DNA from: JAFNGF01 sp964567045
GTDB taxonomy: Bacteria; Planctomycetota; Phycisphaerae; Sedimentisphaerales; Anaerobacaceae
Length of the DNA: 36,467 nt
Reading direction: 5' to 3'
Assembly (NCBI GenBank): GCA_964567045.1
Contig: CAZMLE010000041.1
Location: 1-36,467 of the forward strand
A program made the position numbers and the translations under genes. Below, piece after piece: positions 32,639 to 36,467 of this stretch. Each line of letters begins with the position of its first letter. Position 1 is the first letter of the stretch. The notes beneath the pieces were generated by a model that saw only the letters and a list, made by a program, of their open reading frames with translations, ran no database searches and was not told where the DNA came from.

Positions 32639-32749
32639 TTATCTACTGCTTTTGTTTTTCTGCCGTAGAGTTCGTGCCAATGAAAATAAGAAAAGTAAAA
32701 GGATCGCAGACCAGCTTGCAATCATGAATATCCAGCCCCCAAGGCGCAT
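32639..32749 (-). CDS. MetS-like small subunit of the SLC6-type symporter (36 aa)
   Basis: A 36-residue frame starts 1 nt after the symporter stop, with AGGAGTACGTAAG before its ATG. It reads MRLGGWIFMIASWSAILLL, FLFSLARTLRQ and a basic tail: one membrane helix with a Trp-rich start and positive C-terminal end. This is the pattern of MetS, the small partner of the Na+/methionine symporter MetP, usually placed directly after the large subunit. Its function is inferred from position, size and pattern. Confidence 0.72.
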   Translation of the reverse strand: MRLGGWIFMIASWSAILLLFLFSLARTLRQKNKSSR

Positions 32750-32750
32750 C

Positions 32751-34298
32751 TTACGTACTCCTGAGCTCTTTGCGACGCCAGACTATCCAGACCAAAATCG
32801 CCAGAACCGCAAAAAGTCCAACCAGCATAAGGCGGATGCCTATGATGTAAGGCACATTTTCCGCAGGTATGTTCCTAAGCAGAATCAAAGGTGTCCATTC
32901 CTGCCAGCACCAAAAACCCAAAATGAACAAGAGGAATGCCGGCGTGACATATTTAATAATAAAGCGGTAAATCCTCGGTATAGTAATATCCGAACCTACG
33001 TGCATTTCCGTCCAGGCATCCTCCATACCAAAAACCCAGCCGAAAAGTATCGTCTCCATAGTCCCAAATAGCACCAGGCAGAACGTTCCGCCCCAGAAAT
33101 GCAGTTCATCCACAGCGCCTTTACCGAGCAGGAAGATTACCGAATTGGTTAACACGAAGGTCGTTATAGCGAAAATGCCAGTTGCAGTCTTTTTTGACAA
33201 GTCAAATTCGTCCTGCAGAAAAGCAACCGCAGGCTGAGCCAGTGAAATTGAACTAGTTATGCCGGCAAGAAAAAGCAGCATAAACCACAAAAACCCAAAG
33301 ACATTACCAAGAGCAATTTTTTGCAGGATGAGAGGCATAGTGACAAACGCCAGGTTGAAAACTCCAGCTTCAGCTATCTTTGTGGTGGCCAGCGGACCAA
33401 AAAAGGCAAATGCAGCCGGTATTACGATGCTGCCGCCCAAAATGACTTCTGCCACCTCATTGGTTGCTGCCGCCGTCAACCCGGATAATGCCACATCATC
33501 ATTCTTGGTCAAGTAACTGGCATAGGTCAGGATGACGCCGATACCACAGCTCAATGTGAAGAGTATTTGTCCTGCGGCTGCCAGCCAAACCTTGGCACTT
33601 TTCAAGGCCGACCAGTCTGGATTCCATAAGAAGCCCAGTCCGTTGGCGATATTGTAATCTGGCTTGGCTGGGTCAGGGGCGCCCAAACTGAGAACCCTCA
33701 CCATCAGCACAACGGCAAACACAAACAGGATAGGCAAGCCATATTTACATACCCTTTCAATTCCCTTGCTGATCCCGAAACACACTATCAAAATGTTCAA
33801 CAGAAAGGTGATTAGAAAGAAGCTGTAGCTGGGGCCTATGCTGCTAAAAAACTGATTTTGAACAACGCCTTGATATCCCTGCAAGAACGCCAGCATACTA
33901 TGTTCTGTGGTGCATGAGTTATATTTACCCAGAAGGGCAAAAATGCTATACCCCAGAAGCCAGGATTCAACATAAATGTAGTAAATGAAGATGACCAGCG
34001 GGCCAAAGATGCCGATCACGCCGAAATATTTAATGAACCTGTTTTTATTCCAGAGGGTGTGAAATATGCCAGGTGCGGTGCTATGGCCGAATCCGCCCCC
34101 AAATCTGCCAATTGTCCACTCGATCCACATCAGCGGCAGCCCAAGCAGCACCAGGGCCAGAAAATAGGGGATCATAAAAGCCCCGCCCCCGTTGCGCGCC
34201 GCCTGACTGGGGAACACTAAGAAGTTGCCAAGCCCTACTGCGCTGCCCGCCACAGCCAGTATCACGCCGAGCTTGCTTGCCCATCTCTCGCGTGCCAT
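32751..34298 (-). CDS. Sodium-dependent amino-acid symporter (NSS/SLC6 family, MetP-like)
   Basis: Predicted 515 aa with about 12 membrane helices. The first helix ILAVAGSAVGLGNFLVFPSQ and AARNGGGAFMIPYFLALVLL hold the family's Na+ and substrate motif (GNFxxFP, GGGAF). Other typical pieces: LPLMWIEWTIGRFGG, FTLSCGIGVILTYASYLTKN, ILGGSIVIPAAFAFFG, LFLAGITSSISLAQP and WVFGMEDAWTEMH. LeuT-like fold, imports an amino acid with Na+. No strong ribosome site at ATG 34298; it is 11 nt after the amidohydrolase-like gene, so probably translated from the same message. Followed at once by a small MetS-like subunit. Confidence 0.94.
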   Translation of the reverse strand: MARERWASKLGVILAVAGSAVGLGNFLVFPSQAARNGGGAFMIPYFLALVLLGLPLMWIEWTIGRFGGGFGHSTAPGIFHTLWNKNRFIKYFGVIGIFGPLVIFIYYIYVESWLLGYSIFALLGKYNSCTTEHSMLAFLQGYQGVVQNQFFSSIGPSYSFFLITFLLNILIVCFGISKGIERVCKYGLPILFVFAVVLMVRVLSLGAPDPAKPDYNIANGLGFLWNPDWSALKSAKVWLAAAGQILFTLSCGIGVILTYASYLTKNDDVALSGLTAAATNEVAEVILGGSIVIPAAFAFFGPLATTKIAEAGVFNLAFVTMPLILQKIALGNVFGFLWFMLLFLAGITSSISLAQPAVAFLQDEFDLSKKTATGIFAITTFVLTNSVIFLLGKGAVDELHFWGGTFCLVLFGTMETILFGWVFGMEDAWTEMHVGSDITIPRIYRFIIKYVTPAFLLFILGFWCWQEWTPLILLRNIPAENVPYIIGIRLMLVGLFAVLAILVWIVWRRKELRST

Positions 34299-34309
34299 CT
34301 TTACAGTCG

Positions 34310-35140
34310 CTAATTTCCGGTCTTCTTGTTAGCTACCGTGCAGCGCAGCCTCTCATCAATTTTTATTCCGAGCAATGCCAACGCATCCCGCTCAATGACG
34401 TCTCGAATGCTGGCTCGCGGCACGGTCGGCAAATTGGTATCAGCCAAACGCATATTAAAGCCGAGCAGTGTCTCGATGCACTCACCTGCATTGCCGAACG
34501 GGAATCCGCTGCCAAACAAGAGCTTATCCATCACTCCGTGCTCGTACGCCGCCACCACCGTATTATAAGTCTGCCAGATGCTGCCCGGCCTTATGGTTAA
34601 ATCCGCATATACATTCTCATGCTTGGCTACCATCGACAAGGTTTGCTCTACAAAGGGCACGCCCATAGTCCCAATGACCATTTTCAACGCTGGAAATGTC
34701 CTGGCAACTTCATCCAAAAGGTAAGGCTGGGCGTAGTCCAAAACAGCCTTTGAACTAAGAACCGGGTCGCCATAGTGAAAGAAGACCGGCAATGCCAGAT
34801 CTTGCGCTGACTCATAGAATCGCATCGCCCTGCTGTGAGCAGGATGAAAACCACAGGCACAGCAGTAAAGAACCGTCCCTTTGAGTCCCAGTTTTTCGCA
34901 GGTCGAGACGAGGTTTTTTGTATTGATTTTGTCCTTTGTGGGCTCTATCACGGCAAAGCCCACCAGCTTTTCTTTGTGCTTGTTGACGTATTCAGACAGC
35001 TTATTGTTGACTTCTTCGGTCGGACCATTTGCGGTCGCAAGCACTATACAGGCATCCGCTGTCTCTGCCGCAGCCAGATGTTCGGACGCCTCAACGTCGT
35101 CGGCAGCGAAACTTATGTGTGTATGGCAGTCAACTATCAT
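34310..35140 (-). CDS. Amidohydrolase-like protein (TIM-barrel) with altered metal ligands
   Basis: Predicted 276 aa. MIVDCHTHIS is the N-terminal metal motif of amidohydrolase-2 enzymes, PVFFHYGDP the third His, DLTIRPG and MDKLLFGSGFPFG the C-terminal signature. In the usual family the last reads FGSDxPF and the metal-binding segment before it H.G; here Asp is Gly and H.G reads TMG (VIGTMGVPF). The first HxH is intact. It may keep a reduced metal site or have lost catalysis. With the symporter directly downstream, import and processing of an amino acid or related compound is a reasonable guess. Confidence 0.85.
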   Translation of the reverse strand: MIVDCHTHISFAADDVEASEHLAAAETADACIVLATANGPTEEVNNKLSEYVNKHKEKLVGFAVIEPTKDKINTKNLVSTCEKLGLKGTVLYCCACGFHPAHSRAMRFYESAQDLALPVFFHYGDPVLSSKAVLDYAQPYLLDEVARTFPALKMVIGTMGVPFVEQTLSMVAKHENVYADLTIRPGSIWQTYNTVVAAYEHGVMDKLLFGSGFPFGNAGECIETLLGFNMRLADTNLPTVPRASIRDVIERDALALLGIKIDERLRCTVANKKTGN

Positions 35141-35284
35141 AATTTTCGGCCTTAGAAGGTTTTTGCCCCTACGATAACAAATAGCGGCTCATTGAATTCG
35201 GCTGATATTAGCCAAGCCCATTCCCAGCGTCAAGAAGAAATATTCGAGACGGAAAGCTCGTGTGTGACCAGACTTTATGGCAGG

Positions 35285-35410
35285 CCCTTGTCATTGCGAG
35301 CCCCGACTTGTCGGGGCGTGGCAATCTCAAAACTATCAATGGTAGAGATTGCTTCGGTCGCGGAGTCTACCCTGAGCTCAGTCGAAGGGCTCCCTCGCAA
35401 TGACAATGGG
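35285..35410. repeat. GTCATTGCGAG...CTCGCAATGAC imperfect palindromic element
   Basis: Ends CCCTTGTCATTGCGAG and CTCGCAATGACAATGGG are inverted; inside are a CCCCGACTTGTCGGGG hairpin, a GGCAATCTC/GAGATTGC stem and an ACCCTGAGCTCAGTCGAAGGG segment. Elements of this sort are scattered in many bacterial genomes (I recall them from Deltaproteobacteria and Chloroflexota). It looks like a non-autonomous MITE-like insertion. One copy in the window. Confidence 0.75.
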
Positions 35411-35730
35411 CTATAAGACCGTGCCACGAATGTTGTTATATGCCGCCAGAAAAATTAGTCACACACGAAAGCTCCAAATTCTGCTGAGGCGTCAAAAATA
35501 GGGCAGGTGAGCACCACTCTTGCGGACACGAAGCTGTAAGACACGACAAACGTCCCATAATGAATTGTGAACAATTACTGGCAAATTCGCAGAATGGCTG
35601 CTTGACCAGCCAGCCGAGCTAATGTAGTATTTTAGCCGCTGTCGCCGGAGTTTTGTCTCGACAGTCGAAGAAGCGGTGGAGAATTCGACTCTTAGAGGAT
35701 TGTGTTTGGGCGTTTTTGGAATCGCGGGTT
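35411..35730. other. Intergenic stretch without recognised gene
   Basis: Between the palindromic element and the heptad array. The open frame on the minus strand here (35492-35734) has a poor composition, no ribosome site and overlaps the array, so it is not called. No hairpin or clear promoter seen. Confidence 0.4.
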
Positions 35731-35765
35731 TCATTTTGCATTTTGATTTTTAACTTTTGAATTCT
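35731..35765. repeat. Heptanucleotide array, family B (five units)
   Basis: Units TCATTTT, GCATTTT, GATTTTT, AACTTTT, GAATTCT, ending 2 nt before the ATG of the zinc-ribbon gene. It occupies the place of the ribosome-binding site, so translation may start without a Shine-Dalgarno. Confidence 0.8.
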
Positions 35766-35767
35766 TT

Positions 35768-36172
35768 ATGGATTGTCCGGTCTGCAAAAATGCGATGATT
35801 ACCCTCGAGCTTGCCGAGGTCGAGATCGATCACTGTACAGACTGCGGCGGTATCTGGCTCGACGTCGGCGAACTGGAAATCCTGCTCGGCGCAGCCCAAA
35901 CAGCCAGGCGACTTCTCGACTCATTCAAAGTCTCTGCCGGCGTCGCCGAAAAACCGAGGAAGTGTCCTATCTGCGATAAAAAAATGCAGAAGGTCATCAT
36001 CGGTGCCGCGGAACCGGCCCTTCTGGTCGATAAATGCCGCCGAGGTGACGGCTTATGGTTTGACAAAGGCGAATTAGAGGATATTTTAGGCAGGGCGCAG
36101 TTAGACAGAGACAGTAAAATTCAGAAATTGCTGGCCGCCATGTTCGGCCAAAATCAGCAGGAGCAAGACTAA
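35768..36172 (+). CDS. Double zinc-ribbon protein (zf-TFIIB type)
   Basis: Predicted 134 aa. First ribbon MDCPVCKNAMITLEL...DHCTDCGGIWLDVGELE has CxxC...CxxC and the GGIWLDxGELE end of zf-TFIIB. A second copy, KCPICDKKMQKVII...VDKCRRGDGLWFDKGELE, keeps the first CxxC but has C-RR-G in place of the last Cys, so its zinc site is incomplete. About 30 helical residues lie between. The function of these proteins is not known; binding to nucleic acid or to proteins is possible. A sialidase gene begins 10 nt after the stop. Confidence 0.9.
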   Translation: MDCPVCKNAMITLELAEVEIDHCTDCGGIWLDVGELEILLGAAQTARRLLDSFKVSAGVAEKPRKCPICDKKMQKVIIGAAEPALLVDKCRRGDGLWFDKGELEDILGRAQLDRDSKIQKLLAAMFGQNQQEQD

Positions 36173-36181
36173 GGACTTCAC

Positions 36182-36467
36182 GTGAAGGGACTCGTTCAGC
36201 TAATATGGACTGTGCTGCTAACCGGCGTGACGCTGGGGGCTCAGCAGTCTGCGGCTGGCCAGCCGCAGCAAAGCGACGTGTTCGTCAGCGGCACCATTGG
36301 CTACCACACCTACCGGATTCCTTCGCTGCTGGTGACCAGAAAGGGGATGCTGCTGGCCTTTTGCGAGGGGCGCAAGAACAGCCGCAGCGACTCCGGCGAC
36401 ATCGACCTGCTCTGCAGACGCTCCGAAGACGGCGGCAGAACCTGGAGCAACCAGCAGGTTATCTGGG
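36182..36467 (+). CDS. Sialidase / BNR-repeat exo-alpha-sialidase, N-terminal part
   Basis: The gene runs out of the window; 95 codons are visible from a GTG at 36182, which has AAGGA six nt upstream. Signal peptide (LVQLIWTVLLTGVTLGAQQ). TYRIPSLLVTRKGMLLAFCE has the YRIP motif of sialidases (the Arg binds the carboxylate) and RRSEDGGRTWSN is an Asp-box (SxDxGxTW). It would release sialic acid from host or environmental glycans outside the cell. Fits the sulfatase remnant and the carbohydrate-binding proteins in this window. Confidence 0.88.
   Translation, partial: MKGLVQLIWTVLLTGVTLGAQQSAAGQPQQSDVFVSGTIGYHTYRIPSLLVTRKGMLLAFCEGRKNSRSDSGDIDLLCRRSEDGGRTWSNQQVIW

Noticed and set aside
35492..35734. 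80-codon frame on the minus strand
   Set aside because: Overlaps a heptad array, has no ribosome site and no recognisable protein features.

Overview
This window looks like a chromosomal piece of a planctomycete of the Phycisphaerae/Sedimentisphaerales kind, probably from a metagenome. The evidence is the repeated C-terminal dockerin-like tail (pattern D.DGxVNxxDLAxLAxxWL) on unrelated secreted proteins, tandem right-handed beta-helix proteins, a membrane Ser/Thr kinase with a TPR-like sensor half, sulfatase and sialidase genes, and WaaA, which implies LPS. Species cannot be fixed from the sequence alone.

Layout. 0-6.7 kb (minus strand): two tandem secreted beta-helix/dockerin-like proteins, tRNA-Arg(CCG), and a secreted PQQ-type beta-propeller. 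6.9-11 kb: a secreted ankyrin protein, a PDZ/dockerin-like lipoprotein, a sulfatase remnant and a twice-frameshifted secreted trypsin-like relic. 11.3-15.6 kb (plus): a secreted pepsin-like protein, then waaA overlapping a membrane acyltransferase (envelope glycolipid pair). 16-19.3 kb: a GC-rich B12-binding/radical SAM gene between two 30-nt direct repeats, then four small genes (a conserved 77-aa protein, a retropepsin-like protein, a FAIM1-like protein, an unknown). 19.4-24.1 kb (minus): a homocysteine S-methyltransferase-domain protein, a LolA-like lipoprotein and a GC-rich Ser/Thr kinase. 24.6-31.3 kb (minus): a conserved unknown, a transglutaminase-like lipoprotein, a ComEA-like protein, a GH10-like protein without the usual catalytic Glu, another conserved unknown, a peptidoglycan amidase lipoprotein, and an RsbW/RsbV-type switch. 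31.8-36.5 kb: Rrf2 regulator and MazG-like hydrolase (plus); SLC6-type symporter with a 36-aa MetS-like subunit and an amidohydrolase-like protein (minus); zinc-ribbon protein and the start of a sialidase (plus).

The most unusual feature is repeat content. Degenerate heptanucleotide arrays (at least six sequence families, very often exactly five 7-nt units) are scattered from 3.9 to 35.8 kb. Four lie in frame inside two conserved enzymes (two in waaA, two in the methyltransferase gene). Separately, GC-rich hairpin elements lie in frame inside the beta-propeller and two lipoprotein genes; one has a nearly identical copy 24 kb away between genes. Several genes have their stop codon inside a repeat. 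This resembles cyanobacterial STRR heptamers and Rickettsia palindromic elements, here together in one planctomycete-like genome, and is the best candidate for an undescribed system in this window.
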